From NCBI GenBank assembly GCA_003512805.1, contig DOOK01000035.1, positions 1 through 8,091 of the forward strand: a stretch of 8,091 nucleotides of DNA, given 5' to 3'. This stretch comes from Erwinia sp. (GTDB taxonomy: Bacteria; Pseudomonadota; Gammaproteobacteria; Enterobacterales; Enterobacteriaceae). The number at the start of each line of letters is the position of its first letter. The stretch's first letter is position 1. The translations under genes were made by a program, and so were the position numbers. This document shows positions 1 to 7,741 of this stretch, piece by piece. The notes below the pieces were generated by a model, which saw nothing but the letters and a program-made list of their open reading frames with translations, did not search any database and was not told where the DNA came from.

Positions 1-698
1 TGGAAAGTCAGCATCGCTTCATGATCGGCCAGACCCAGTGCAGCAATCAGCGCCTCGCTGGTTTCCCGACAGCGCAGCGGGTAGTCGTCGCCCTGATCGG
101 CAAAGCGCTGAGGAATGCCGTGGAAAGACATCACCAGCAAATCCGGCTTGCCGTGTTTAGCAAACGACCGTTCGACCGAGGCCTTCAGCGCGGCAATATA
201 GGCAGGATGCGTGGCGTAATCGCGAATAAACTGCACCGAAGGCAGACTGCGATAGCCAGCAAACACCTGGGTAATGCCGTCCCACACTGCTGCCACGGTC
301 GAGCAGGAGAATTGCGGGTAAAGTGGCAGCACGATCAGACGGGTTACGCCCTGCGCCATCAGGCTGTCGAGCGCGCTTTTCAGGCTTGGATTGCCGTAGC
401 TCATCCCCAGCTCTACCGGCATATCCAGCCGGGCAGCCAGCGCGTTGCGCTGCCGTTTGCTGTAGACCACCAGCGGAGAGCCCTCTTCCATCCACACCGA
501 AGCATAGAGTTTGGCGACTCGTGGCGAACGGATCGGCAGAATGACGCCATTGAGGATAGGCCACCACAGCCAGCGCGGCGTATCGACTACGCGTCTGTCG
601 CTAAGGAACTGTTTCAGGTAGCGTTTAACAGCAGCCGTGGTGGGCGCCTCAGGCGTACCTAAGTTCACCAGCAGCACGCCGGGTTTATCTTGCCTCAT
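1..698 (-). CDS. hemH: Ferrochelatase (protoporphyrin IX ferrochelatase), N-terminal part, cut by window edge
   Basis: Ferrochelatase inserts Fe2+ into protoporphyrin IX, the last step of protohaem synthesis. The reading frame starts at the ATG complementary to 696-698 and stays open to the left edge, giving 232 residues of a family that is about 320 aa in E. coli. The start [16 protein letters not shown] matches the E. coli N-terminus as remembered, and AAGGA (complement of 705-709) sits 6 nt upstream. Visible family landmarks are [27 protein letters not shown] and SFHGIPQR near residue 191-198. The histidine of SFHGIP (about H193, H194 in E. coli) is the conserved active-site histidine. The second catalytic residue (E264 in E. 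coli) lies outside the window. The gene is 116 nt downstream of adk with a hairpin between, so it may be partly co-transcribed and partly driven by its own promoter. Identity is near certain. Confidence 0.97.
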   Translation of the reverse strand, partial: MRQDKPGVLLVNLGTPEAPTTAAVKRYLKQFLSDRRVVDTPRWLWWPILNGVILPIRSPRVAKLYASVWMEEGSPLVVYSKRQRNALAARLDMPVELGMSYGNPSLKSALDSLMAQGVTRLIVLPLYPQFSCSTVAAVWDGITQVFAGYRSLPSVQFIRDYATHPAYIAALKASVERSFAKHGKPDLLVMSFHGIPQRFADQGDDYPLRCRETSEALIAALGLADHEAMLTF

Positions 699-704
699 TG
701 TTAT

Positions 705-748
705 TCCTTCTCTGGGCATGTCAGGTGATGAAAACGAGAATCATTTTA
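705..748 (-). promoter_or_regulatory. Putative hemH promoter -10 box, Fur-like box and ribosome binding site
   Basis: Seen: on the minus strand a TAAAAT (complement of 743-748) matches the sigma-70 -10 consensus in 5 of 6 positions. The -35 is poor: TTACCC lies 16 nt further upstream and matches 3 of 6. The plus-strand 19-mer at 730-748 matches the palindromic Fur consensus GATAATGATAATCATTATC at 14 of 19 positions by hand alignment, and it covers the -10 box. AAGGA at 705-709 is the hemH Shine-Dalgarno sequence. Inference: if real, Fe-loaded Fur would block polymerase at this promoter. In an AT-rich spacer such a match can arise by chance. Confidence 0.35.
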
Positions 749-785
749 GCGGAAAATCAGGAAGGGGTAACCAATTGCTGTAGTA

Positions 786-805
786 GGGCCAGCTTTTGCT
801 GGCCC
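786..805 (-). terminator. Hairpin behind adk, possible weak or partial terminator
   Basis: A perfect 8-bp stem (GGGCCAGC 786-793 with GCTGGCCC 798-805) closes a 4-nt loop, AAAA on the minus strand, 9 nt after the adk stop codon. No U-tract follows the stem on the minus strand (the next bases are TACTACAG), so it does not meet the usual intrinsic-terminator form. It may act as a Rho-linked 3' end, a processing or stability hairpin, or only reduce read-through into hemH. Confidence 0.4.
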
Positions 806-814
806 CGAAAGGCA

Positions 815-1792
<978 letters not shown>

Positions 1793-1817
1793 AGGCAGAG
1801 AGCCATGCTCTCTGCCT
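1793..1817 (-). terminator. Probable intrinsic terminator of htpG
   Basis: A perfect 11-bp stem (1793-1803 with 1807-1817) has a 3-nt loop (CAT on the plus strand, ATG on the minus) and begins 8 nt after the htpG stop codon. On the minus strand CTTTATCG follows, a short and weak U-tract. Position and stem strength support a terminator; the poor U-tract leaves its efficiency open. Confidence 0.65.
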
Positions 1818-1824
1818 GGGTCGG

Positions 1825-3699
1825 TTAGCTCAGCAGCAGCTGGTTCATGCGGCGAATAAACTGGTTAGGATCTTCCAGCGTACCGCGTTCGGCAAACATC
1901 GCCTGATCGAGCAGCAGTTCAATCCACTCGCCGAAACGGGCTTCGTCCTGCGTATCGGCAGCACGTTTAACCAGCGCGTGCTCCGGATTCAGCTCAAACA
2001 GATACTTCACTTCCGGCACCGGCTGGCCCGCAGCAGCGAACAGTTTCGCCATCTGGGTGCTCATGTCATTGGCATCGGTCGTGACGATGGCTGGCGTATC
2101 GGTCAGGCGGTGCGTCAGACGCACGTCCTTCACGCGCTCGCCCAGCAGCGTTTTCACGCGATCGACAAACGGCTCCAGCGCTTTTTCCGCTTCTTTTTGC
2201 TCTTCGCTCTCTTCGTCAGCCAGCTTGCTCAGCTCGTCATCCGCTTTGCTGACGCTCTGGAAGGTTTTGCCATCAAACTCGGTCAGATAGCTCATCATCC
2301 ATTCATCAATGCGATCGGAGAGTAACAGCACCTCGATGCCTTTCTTACGGAACAGCTCCAGGTGCGGGCTGCTTTTCGCCGCGGCGTAGCTGTCGGCGGT
2401 GATGTAGTAAATCTTCTCCTGGCCTTCCACCATACGGCTGACATAGTCTTCCAGCGACACGGTCTGCGCGGAGCCTTCGCTGCTGGTTGAAGCGAACCGC
2501 AGCAGTTTAGCGATAGTTTCTTTGTTAGCGCTGTCTTCAGCCGGGCCTTCTTTCAGCACCAGACCGAACTGCTGCCAGAACTTCTGATACTGCTCTTCGT
2601 CGTCTTTGGCGACTTTTTCCAGCATTTGCAGCGCGCGCTTGCTCAGCGCGTTACGCAGGTTCTGGGTAATACGGCTGTCCTGCAGAATTTCACGCGACAC
2701 GTTCAGCGGCAGATCGCTGGAATCTATCAGGCCACGGACGAAGCGCAGGTAATTCGGCATAAACTGTTCGGCGTCGTCCATGATAAACACGCGCTGCACG
2801 TAGAGTTTCAAACCGTGCTTGTGATCGCGGTTCCACATGTCCCACGGCGCCTGGGAAGGGATATACAGCAGGCTGGTATACTCCTGCTTGCCTTCCACGC
2901 GATTGTGGCTCCAGGTCAGCGGATCGGCGAAATCGTGTGAAACGTGTTTATAAAACTCTTTATATTCTTCGTCGCTGATTTCAGACTTATTGCGCGTCCA
3001 CAGCGCCTGCGCCTTGTTGATTTTTTCCCAGCTGGACGTTTTCTCTTCTTCGTTATGTTCTTCGATTTCTACCGGCAGTGCGATATGGTCAGAATATTTA
3101 CTGATGATGCTGCGCACGCGCCAGGCGTCCAGGAACTCATCTTCACCTTCGCGCAGGTGCAGAGTGATTTCGGTGCCGCGATCTTCTTTGGTGATATCGG
3201 CGATAGTGTACTCACCTTCGCCCGCCGATTCCCAGAACACGCCTTCATCAGCCCCGGCACCGGCAGCGCGCGTGCGGACAGAAACTTTATCCGCCACGAT
3301 AAAGGCGGAATAGAAGCCGACGCCGAACTGACCGATCAACTGGCTGTCTTTCGCCTGATCGGATCCGAGTGATTCCAGGAAGGATTTGGTACCGGATTTG
3401 GCAATAGTACCCAAATTTTCAATGACTTCGTCTCGCGTCATCCCGATGCCGTTATCGCTCAGCGTCAGGGTACGATTTTCCTTATCAACAGAAACACGCA
3501 CGCGCAGATCGCCGTCGCCCTGGTAGAGATCCGGCGAGGAGAGTGCGCGGAAGCGCAGCTTATCGGCCGCATCGGAGGCGTTGGAGATCAGTTCACGCAG
3601 GAAGATTTCTTTATTTGAGTAGAGGGAATGGATCATCAGGTGCAGAAGCTGTTTTACCTCTGACTGGAAGCCACGCGTCTCTTGTCCTTTCATGGTCAT
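1825..3699 (-). CDS. htpG: Molecular chaperone HtpG (bacterial Hsp90)
   Basis: HtpG is the cytoplasmic ATP-dependent Hsp90 homodimer that remodels client proteins together with DnaK. The 624-aa product aligns throughout with E. coli HtpG. The N-terminal GHKL ATPase domain has [12 protein letters not shown] with the catalytic glutamate (E36) and magnesium asparagine (N40), SDNGIGM with the nucleotide-contacting D82, and [11 protein letters not shown]. The middle domain holds [12 protein letters not shown] and [11 protein letters not shown] with the conserved arginine that contacts the ATP phosphate. The C-terminal dimerisation domain ends in RRMNQLLLS. The charged segment before SWEKINK is slightly shorter than in E. 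coli. Two starts are possible: ATG at 3699 (MTMKGQ) and ATG at 3693 (MKGQ, as in E. coli). GAGG lies 5 nt before the first and 11 nt before the second, so I favour 3699. A sigma-32 promoter precedes it. Confidence 0.98.
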   Translation of the reverse strand: MTMKGQETRGFQSEVKQLLHLMIHSLYSNKEIFLRELISNASDAADKLRFRALSSPDLYQGDGDLRVRVSVDKENRTLTLSDNGIGMTRDEVIENLGTIAKSGTKSFLESLGSDQAKDSQLIGQFGVGFYSAFIVADKVSVRTRAAGAGADEGVFWESAGEGEYTIADITKEDRGTEITLHLREGEDEFLDAWRVRSIISKYSDHIALPVEIEEHNEEEKTSSWEKINKAQALWTRNKSEISDEEYKEFYKHVSHDFADPLTWSHNRVEGKQEYTSLLYIPSQAPWDMWNRDHKHGLKLYVQRVFIMDDAEQFMPNYLRFVRGLIDSSDLPLNVSREILQDSRITQNLRNALSKRALQMLEKVAKDDEEQYQKFWQQFGLVLKEGPAEDSANKETIAKLLRFASTSSEGSAQTVSLEDYVSRMVEGQEKIYYITADSYAAAKSSPHLELFRKKGIEVLLLSDRIDEWMMSYLTEFDGKTFQSVSKADDELSKLADEESEEQKEAEKALEPFVDRVKTLLGERVKDVRLTHRLTDTPAIVTTDANDMSTQMAKLFAAAGQPVPEVKYLFELNPEHALVKRAADTQDEARFGEWIELLLDQAMFAERGTLEDPNQFIRRMNQLLLS

Positions 3700-3736
3700 T
3701 GCTACCTCAGTTAACTTGGCGGTTTACGTTGAGAAG

Positions 3737-3766
3737 TAGAATGGGGGCGACTGGCAGGTTTTCAAG
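3737..3766 (-). promoter_or_regulatory. Sigma-32 (RpoH) heat-shock promoter of htpG
   Basis: The minus strand reads CTTGAAA (complement of 3760-3766), a 13-nt spacer, then CCCCATTCTA (complement of 3737-3746). This fits the RpoH consensus CTTGAAA-N13/15-CCCCATnT closely. It lies about 40 nt upstream of the htpG start, and htpG is a classical heat-shock gene. No comparable sigma-70 promoter is apparent in the spacer. Confidence 0.9.
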
Positions 3767-3788
3767 ACGGCACGACGCATCGTGCCGT
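3767..3788 (-). terminator. Hairpin behind recR, possible terminator
   Basis: A perfect 9-bp GC-rich stem (3767-3775 with 3780-3788) with a 4-nt loop (CGCA on the plus strand) starts 7 nt after the recR stop. The sequence that follows on the minus strand is CTTGAAAACC, so there is no real U-tract. The next base is already the first base of the htpG -35 box. It may act as a weak terminator or RNA end, separating the dnaX-ybaB-recR transcript from htpG. Confidence 0.5.
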
Positions 3789-3795
3789 TAAATGG

Positions 3796-4401
3796 CTAAA
3801 ATTTAATCTTGTGGCGCCCTGCCAGAGAATGAGACAGCGTGGTGCCGTCCACCATCTCCAGCTCGCCACCAACCGGCACGCCGTGCGCAATGCGGCTGGC
3901 TTCAACGCCATACTGCCCGCACAGCTCGGCAATGTAGTTAGCGGTCGCCTCACCTTCAACCGTGGGATTGGTGGCCAGGATCACCTCCTGAATCGTCTCT
4001 TTTTCCAGCCGCTGTTCCAGCCGATCAAGACCGATATCGTTCGGGCCAATGCCATCCAGTGGTGAAAGGTGTCCCATCAGCACGAAGTAGCGGCCGGCGA
4101 ACTGGCCGGTCTGCTCAATGGCGTGAATGTCGGCCGGGCTTTCTACCACGCAAATCAACCCCGTCTGCTGACGACGAGCGTTAGCGCAGATGGTGCAGAT
4201 TTCCTGCTCGGTAAAGGTGTGGCAGTCTGCACAATGTCCGATTTCCGACATGGCACGCGTCAGCGCCTGCGCAAGGCGCATCCCGCCGCTGCGATCGCGC
4301 TGCAGCAGCTGAAACGCCATGCGCTGGGCTGACTTCGGCCCCACGCCGGGCAGGCAGCGCAGCGACTCCATCAGGCTTTCAAGGAGCGGGCTGGTCAGCA
4401 T
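3796..4401 (-). CDS. recR: Recombination mediator protein RecR
   Basis: RecR works with RecO (and RecF) to load RecA onto SSB-coated single-stranded DNA in gap repair. The 201-aa product equals E. coli RecR in length. The helix-hairpin-helix [14 protein letters not shown] spans residues 17-30. A zinc site is formed by C57, C60, C69 and C72 (CADC and CTIC). The Toprim domain runs from about residue 81 to 176, with VVESPADI around E87 and [11 protein letters not shown]. The C-terminus is [28 protein letters not shown], as in the family. The ATG overlaps the ybaB stop by one base (TGATG) and no good independent Shine-Dalgarno precedes it, so translation is probably coupled to ybaB. Confidence 0.98.
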   Translation of the reverse strand: MLTSPLLESLMESLRCLPGVGPKSAQRMAFQLLQRDRSGGMRLAQALTRAMSEIGHCADCHTFTEQEICTICANARRQQTGLICVVESPADIHAIEQTGQFAGRYFVLMGHLSPLDGIGPNDIGLDRLEQRLEKETIQEVILATNPTVEGEATANYIAELCGQYGVEASRIAHGVPVGGELEMVDGTTLSHSLAGRHKIKF

Positions 4402-4730
4402 CAGAACGGCATCTTGAAGCCAGGCGGCAGCTGCATTCCGCTGGATACCGCAGACATTTTTTCTTTCTGCGCTTCCGCTACGCGACGGGCGGCATCGTTA
4501 AATGCGGCAGCGACCAGATCTTCCAGCATCTCTTTGTCATCTTCCAACAGGCTCGGATCAACCTCTACACGACGACAGTTGTGTGCGCCGTTGATGGTGA
4601 CCTTCACCAGGCCCGCGCCCGATTCACCCGTTACTTCCATGGCTGAGATCTCTTCCTGCACCTGCGCCATTTTGTCCTGCATTTGCTGGGCCTGCTTCAT
4701 CAGGTTACCCAGTCCGCCTTTTCCAAACAT
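4401..4730 (-). CDS. ybaB: YbaB/EbfC family nucleoid-associated DNA-binding protein
   Basis: This small cytoplasmic dimeric DNA-binding protein belongs to the YbaB/EbfC family, whose members coat or bend DNA and associate with the nucleoid. Its exact role beside dnaX and recR is unsettled, although the dnaX-ybaB-recR order is widely conserved. The 109-aa product matches E. coli YbaB in length and nearly throughout. It starts [18 protein letters not shown], with an N-terminal helix rich in Q, M and K. The conserved core is [19 protein letters not shown] and the C-terminus is [18 protein letters not shown], 6 nt upstream, is the likely ribosome binding site. The dnaX stop is 53 nt upstream and recR overlaps the stop codon, so the three form one operon. 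Confidence 0.97.
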   Translation of the reverse strand: MFGKGGLGNLMKQAQQMQDKMAQVQEEISAMEVTGESGAGLVKVTINGAHNCRRVEVDPSLLEDDKEMLEDLVAAAFNDAARRVAEAQKEKMSAVSSGMQLPPGFKMPF

Positions 4731-4783
4731 AGTTTTCTCTCTTAAGAAGGGCCGTATTCATGCCTGAGCACGACTACAGCGTT

Positions 4784-6775
4784 TCAAAGGGGGCGAATAC
4801 TCTCTTCATCCACGTCCGCGTCAAAAAAGCGACACAGCGTCTGAATATGATTATCCGCGATAATTGACTGACGCGCCTGCGTCAGTTTCTCTTCGTAGAT
4901 TTTTTGTCGCCATTCCAGCGGCGTTAAGACTGCCGGATTATCGTCTTCAATCAGCGTCAGTTCAACCGGCTTGCCTGCTGCCACACTCAGCGCCTCGCCC
5001 AACGCTTTCTGCGCCGAAGGCGAATTCAGATGACGCTGAGCGGAACGCAAATGCAGACAGATACCGTTTTCCGTCTGCTCTTTCCAGGCATTCAGCGCCA
5101 GCTGCTGCACCAGCTTTGGCAAGGTGAGCCCGGCAATTTCCGCCGCCCAGGCATCGCGCTGCTGCGATTCTACCGTCAGCTTCGCCATTAGCTCCGGGGT
5201 TTTCTCATGTTCCAGCGCCGTACGCAAGGCCTTGGGCGTGGCGACCGGTTCCGGCTTCGCCTCGACGGTTTGCGCTTTCCAGCGATAGGCCTCTGGCTTT
5301 ACCGGTTCAGTCGCAATAACGGCGCTTTGCCGCTTCTGACCACGCTCGGTCGCGGCAGCCAGCCGCTCCAGCGCCGAGCCTGCCGGCCGCGCATTGGGCG
5401 CTGCCGGCTCACTCTTTTTTAGTTTGGTCGCTCCCTGCTGGCGCATCAATTGCGTTCGCGCCTGCAACAGCTGGCTGGTGGTATCAGGCAGCGGCCCGCC
5501 GGACTGAACGGTGTGCGTCGGTGTCGGCCCGGGTGGCACCGGGGACTGAACGGTGTGCGTCTGTGCCGGCCCTGGCGGCGGCGGGGTCTGCACAGCCGAT
5601 GGCGACGGGATCGTTTCCTGCCGACCCGGCTCCGCAGGCTGAGCCTGTGGCACCATTGCAGGACGCGCAACCGGCTCGGCAATCACCTGTTTAGGGTGGA
5701 AGGCCAGCGCTCTCAACAAGGTCATTTCCACGCCCATGCGGCGATCGGGCGCCAGCGGCAGCTCTTTGCGCCCCACCAGCAGCGTTTGATAATAAAGCTG
5801 CACGTCAGCAGGTGGCAGAACGCGTGCCAGCTCGCGCAGGCGCTGTTCGGCAGTGGCAAACTCCTCCCCCAGCGCGGAAGGCAGCAATTGTATCATTGCC
5901 ACGCGATGCAGCAGCGTGAGCATTTCTACCAGCAGTGCTTCCCACTCAACGCCACGAGAAGCGGCCTGGTTCAGCAAAGACATCACCTGTTCGCCTTCGG
6001 CATTCACCAGCGCTTCAATGAGCGCAAGCGGCTGCTCGTCGTCCAGCGTGCCGAGCATACTGCTGACCGTCACCGTAGTGATCTGTCCCTGCCCCATCGC
6101 GATAGCCTGGTCGGTAAGGCTTAACGCATCACGCATACTGCCATCGGCCGCTCTGGCTAACAGCTGCAGCGCGCGCGCTTCAGAAGCAATTTGTTCCGCT
6201 TCCAGCACATGTTCGAGCTGGCCACGGATTTGACCTACGTCCAACGCCTTCAGATGGAACTGCAGACAGCGTGACAAAATAGTCACCGGCAGCTTCTGTG
6301 GATCGGTAGTGGCGAGCAAAAACTTTACGTGCTCAGGAGGTTCTTCCAGCGTTTTTAACAGCGCATTAAAGCTGTGGCGCGAAAGCATGTGGACTTCATC
6401 GATCAGATAGACTTTAAAGCGGCCACGCGCGGGCGCGTACTGCACGTTATCTAACAGATCGCGGGTATCCTCGACCTTGGTACGCGAGGCCGCATCGATC
6501 TCAATCAGGTCGACAAAGCGGCCCTGCTCGATCTCACGGCAGTTGTCGCATTTTCCACAGGGGGTCGCGGTAATACCGGTTTCACAGTTAAGGCCTTTCG
6601 CCAGAAGACGGGCGATAGTGGTTTTCCCCACCCCCCTGGTGCCGGAAAAAAGATAAGCGTGATGGATGCGGCCAAGCGACAGGCCGTTCGCCAGCGCGGT
6701 CAGTACATGTTCCTGACCGACGACATCACTGAACGCCTGAGGACGCCACTTGCGGGCCAGTACCTGGTAGCTCAT
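4784..6775 (-). CDS. dnaX: DNA polymerase III clamp-loader subunit tau (and gamma by frameshift)
   Basis: DnaX forms the ATPase core of the clamp loader that places the beta clamp on primed DNA; tau also binds DnaB helicase and the polymerase alpha subunit. The 663-aa frame starts MSYQVLARKWRPQAF. Walker A GTRGVGKT is at 45-52, the zinc module uses C64, C73, C76 and C79, and DEVH is at 126-129. Sensor-1 TTDPQK follows at 156-161 and the SRC arginine finger has R169. A collar domain runs to about residue 365, followed by a P/Q/T-rich linker to about 450. The tau-only domains end in FFDADVDEESIRPL. It is about 20 residues longer than the E. coli protein (643 aa), and the extra lies mainly in the linker, which contains a duplicated 14-residue unit. 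A -1 frameshift element at codons 452-454 should give a 455-aa gamma. No clear Shine-Dalgarno precedes the ATG. Confidence 0.98.
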   Translation of the reverse strand: MSYQVLARKWRPQAFSDVVGQEHVLTALANGLSLGRIHHAYLFSGTRGVGKTTIARLLAKGLNCETGITATPCGKCDNCREIEQGRFVDLIEIDAASRTKVEDTRDLLDNVQYAPARGRFKVYLIDEVHMLSRHSFNALLKTLEEPPEHVKFLLATTDPQKLPVTILSRCLQFHLKALDVGQIRGQLEHVLEAEQIASEARALQLLARAADGSMRDALSLTDQAIAMGQGQITTVTVSSMLGTLDDEQPLALIEALVNAEGEQVMSLLNQAASRGVEWEALLVEMLTLLHRVAMIQLLPSALGEEFATAEQRLRELARVLPPADVQLYYQTLLVGRKELPLAPDRRMGVEMTLLRALAFHPKQVIAEPVARPAMVPQAQPAEPGRQETIPSPSAVQTPPPPGPAQTHTVQSPVPPGPTPTHTVQSGGPLPDTTSQLLQARTQLMRQQGATKLKKSEPAAPNARPAGSALERLAAATERGQKRQSAVIATEPVKPEAYRWKAQTVEAKPEPVATPKALRTALEHEKTPELMAKLTVESQQRDAWAAEIAGLTLPKLVQQLALNAWKEQTENGICLHLRSAQRHLNSPSAQKALGEALSVAAGKPVELTLIEDDNPAVLTPLEWRQKIYEEKLTQARQSIIADNHIQTLCRFFDADVDEESIRPL
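5382..5436 (-). promoter_or_regulatory. Programmed -1 ribosomal frameshift element making DnaX gamma
   Basis: All three parts of the known E. coli dnaX signal are visible on the minus strand. An internal Shine-Dalgarno-like AGGGAG (5431-5436) lies 10 nt upstream of the slippery heptamer A AAA AAG (5414-5420), which is in the correct phase (CTA AAA AAG). Five nt further is a GC-rich hairpin: GCCGGC (5403-5408) pairs with GCCGGC (5382-5387), and GCGC (5398-5401) with GCGC (5389-5392), with one T/C-position mismatch and a 5-nt loop. After slipping, ribosomes read GAG then TGA (5409-5411). Gamma would therefore be 455 residues ending K-K-E, losing the DnaB- and alpha-binding domains. Confidence 0.92.
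5501..5584 (-). repeat. Two-copy 42-nt tandem repeat in the DnaX linker
   Basis: Two adjacent 42-nt units (5501-5542 and 5543-5584) differ at 6 positions by hand comparison. Each encodes 14 residues containing the shared core THTVQS flanked by P/G-rich sequence (PPGPAQTHTVQSPV and PPGPTPTHTVQSGG). The repeat is in frame, so it only lengthens the flexible linker between the clamp-loader core and the frameshift site. Confidence 0.9.
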
Positions 6776-7040
6776 GCGTGATTCATCATTGATTTATAGA
6801 GAATAATTCATCTAAACACCGTTAACCCGTGTGTTAGCCTCGTTGCTGATTGCCGCTACAGTGTACCAGTACGGCCAGGGTCATTCCTATCACTTTGCGT
6901 AAAACCGGCGGCTAAATCCGCTCGCGGCCAGTGCCGGTAAACACGCTGTTTAAAAGCGAATAAAAAGAAAATAGCGTGAAGACGGACATAGAATTGCCTG
7001 CTGCATTCAATAAACCGTGAAAACCGAAAACCCGTCACTT
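6776..7040. other. dnaX upstream region
   Basis: This part of the dnaX-apt spacer should carry the dnaX promoter. Minus-strand candidates are an extended -10, TGGTACACT (6860-6868), without a recognisable -35, and a TATAAA (6793-6798) only 17 nt from the start codon, also without a -35. A dyad ACCGGC/GCCGGT (6904-6909 with 6933-6938) encloses GCGG/CCGC (6908-6911 with 6918-6921) and is followed on the minus strand by TTTTACGC; it could be a weak terminator for upstream transcripts. The 60-codon frame at 6856-7038 has a GTG start and resembles no family I know. Confidence 0.35.
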
Positions 7041-7070
7041 CCCCTGACAGGGGGAAAAGCGTTCCCCCTG
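7041..7070. repeat. Overlapping, mutually exclusive hairpins
   Basis: CAGGGGGAA (7048-7056) pairs perfectly with TTCCCCCTG (7062-7070) around a 5-nt loop. The same G-tract can instead pair with CCCCT at 7041-7045 around a 3-nt loop. No T-run follows on either strand, so neither form is a standard intrinsic terminator. Confidence 0.6.
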
Positions 7071-7187
7071 ATAAATCAATATCTTTAATAACAGGAGAAT
7101 GGAAAATAGCGGTATTGAATAATAATTAAGAGAGGGGGTATTTTAACCAATTACCCGCCCACCTAAAAACAACCCATTGAAAATGAA

Positions 7188-7215
7188 TGACTTTACAAGA
7201 TGAAGTCATACTTCA
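7188..7215 (+). promoter_or_regulatory. Operator-like dyad beside a -35-like box
   Basis: TTTACA (7192-7197, 5 of 6 to the -35 consensus) is followed at 7201-7215 by the perfect dyad TGAAGT-CAT-ACTTCA. TGACTT (7188-7193) can alternatively pair with AAGTCA (7203-7208). The -10 position 17 nt on (AATTGT) is poor. This would lie upstream of the plus-strand ATG at 7246. It is a candidate regulatory region only. Confidence 0.25.
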
Positions 7216-7245
7216 ATTGTCAGATGATACTAACGGAATAGTAAA

Positions 7246-7730
7246 ATGAAAAAACGCATCGTGAAAACCCGTATATTTTAAATAAAAAAGGGGTTCAGCA
7301 CGTTTAATACTCTGACGTTTTTTATCTCGCCCTGCATTGCGCCTGTTACCCTGCTCAGGCGGAAGAGAATATTACCGTCGGTGCCGAGGGTGGCAACGGA
7401 GGGAGCGGCAGCCATGCAAGCCTTGCCGGTGAAGCAGGCATCGGCGGCAAGGGTGGCGAGCATCGCTCTGGCTGGGGAGTTTCACTATAAATCAGGTTAC
7501 ACGTTAAAGCTTTTTTTACATTGCCACTACCGGTGATACCGCGCACGGCATACGAGTCGGTATGGCGGGCGTGAACGGCACGGGCTGGCGTGAATAGCGC
7601 CTTGCCGATAGTTCAGCTTTAGCACGGGTTCACAACTGCACAAAGGCCATCCGGGCTGCATGAGGCTGTGCAAAAATCGTCGCACGAAACGGTCCAGGCG
7701 CTCTCCGCTGCCTTCAGCAGCATCTTTTAA
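7246..7730 (+). pseudogene. Decayed plus-strand glycine-rich secreted-protein remnant (autotransporter-passenger-like)
   Basis: No intact ORF is present, but protein-like pieces lie in order on the plus strand in changing frames. MKKRIVKTRIF (7246-7278) looks like a basic signal-peptide start and then hits TAA. The frame at 7308-7487 reads a hydrophobic stretch with LALHCACYPAQA, a plausible signal cleavage site, followed by a glycine-rich run with GAEGGNGGSGS and GIGGKGG. The frame at 7508-7594 contains TTGDTAHGIRVGMAGVNG, which resembles the repeat (TSGD-x-AHGI-x-QS-x-GGGGG) of large glycine-rich autotransporter passengers. A last frame at 7623-7727 ends ALSAAFSSIF and stops just before a terminator. 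What I see is the translations; the family link is from memory of motif style; decay by frameshift is inference. A small glycine-rich peptide gene or chance are alternatives. Confidence 0.35.
7276..7291 (+). repeat. Direct repeat copy 1
   Basis: TTTTAAATAAAAAAGG here recurs at 7725-7741 with one extra A. The two copies bracket the glycine-rich remnant and are 449 nt apart. Each copy contains an in-frame TTT TAA stop for the coding piece before it. Low complexity makes chance possible. Confidence 0.4.
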
Positions 7731-7741
7731 ATAAAAAAAGG
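7725..7741 (+). repeat. Direct repeat copy 2, overlapping the terminator A-tract
   Basis: TTTTAAATAAAAAAAGG matches the copy at 7276-7291 apart from one added A in the run. Its A-tract is also the 5' arm of the apt terminator. Confidence 0.4.

Noticed and set aside
21..662. Long plus-strand ORF (213 codons)
   Set aside because: It is the antisense shadow of hemH; the minus strand gives a clear ferrochelatase over the same bases.
4731..4783. CTTTGAAAC in the dnaX-ybaB gap as a second sigma-32 promoter
   Set aside because: There is no CCCCAT-like -10 at 13-16 nt; the nearest sequence, CATGAATA, is poor and too far away.
5450..6124. Plus-strand ORF of 224 codons and the nested arginine-rich ORFs around it
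   Set aside because: These are shadows of dnaX; the arginine-rich composition comes from reading GC-rich codons out of frame.
7084..7125. Tiny ORF with strong AGGAG before ATG near 7100 (MENSGIE)
   Set aside because: The Shine-Dalgarno is only about 1-2 nt from the ATG and the peptide has 7 residues; nothing supports translation.
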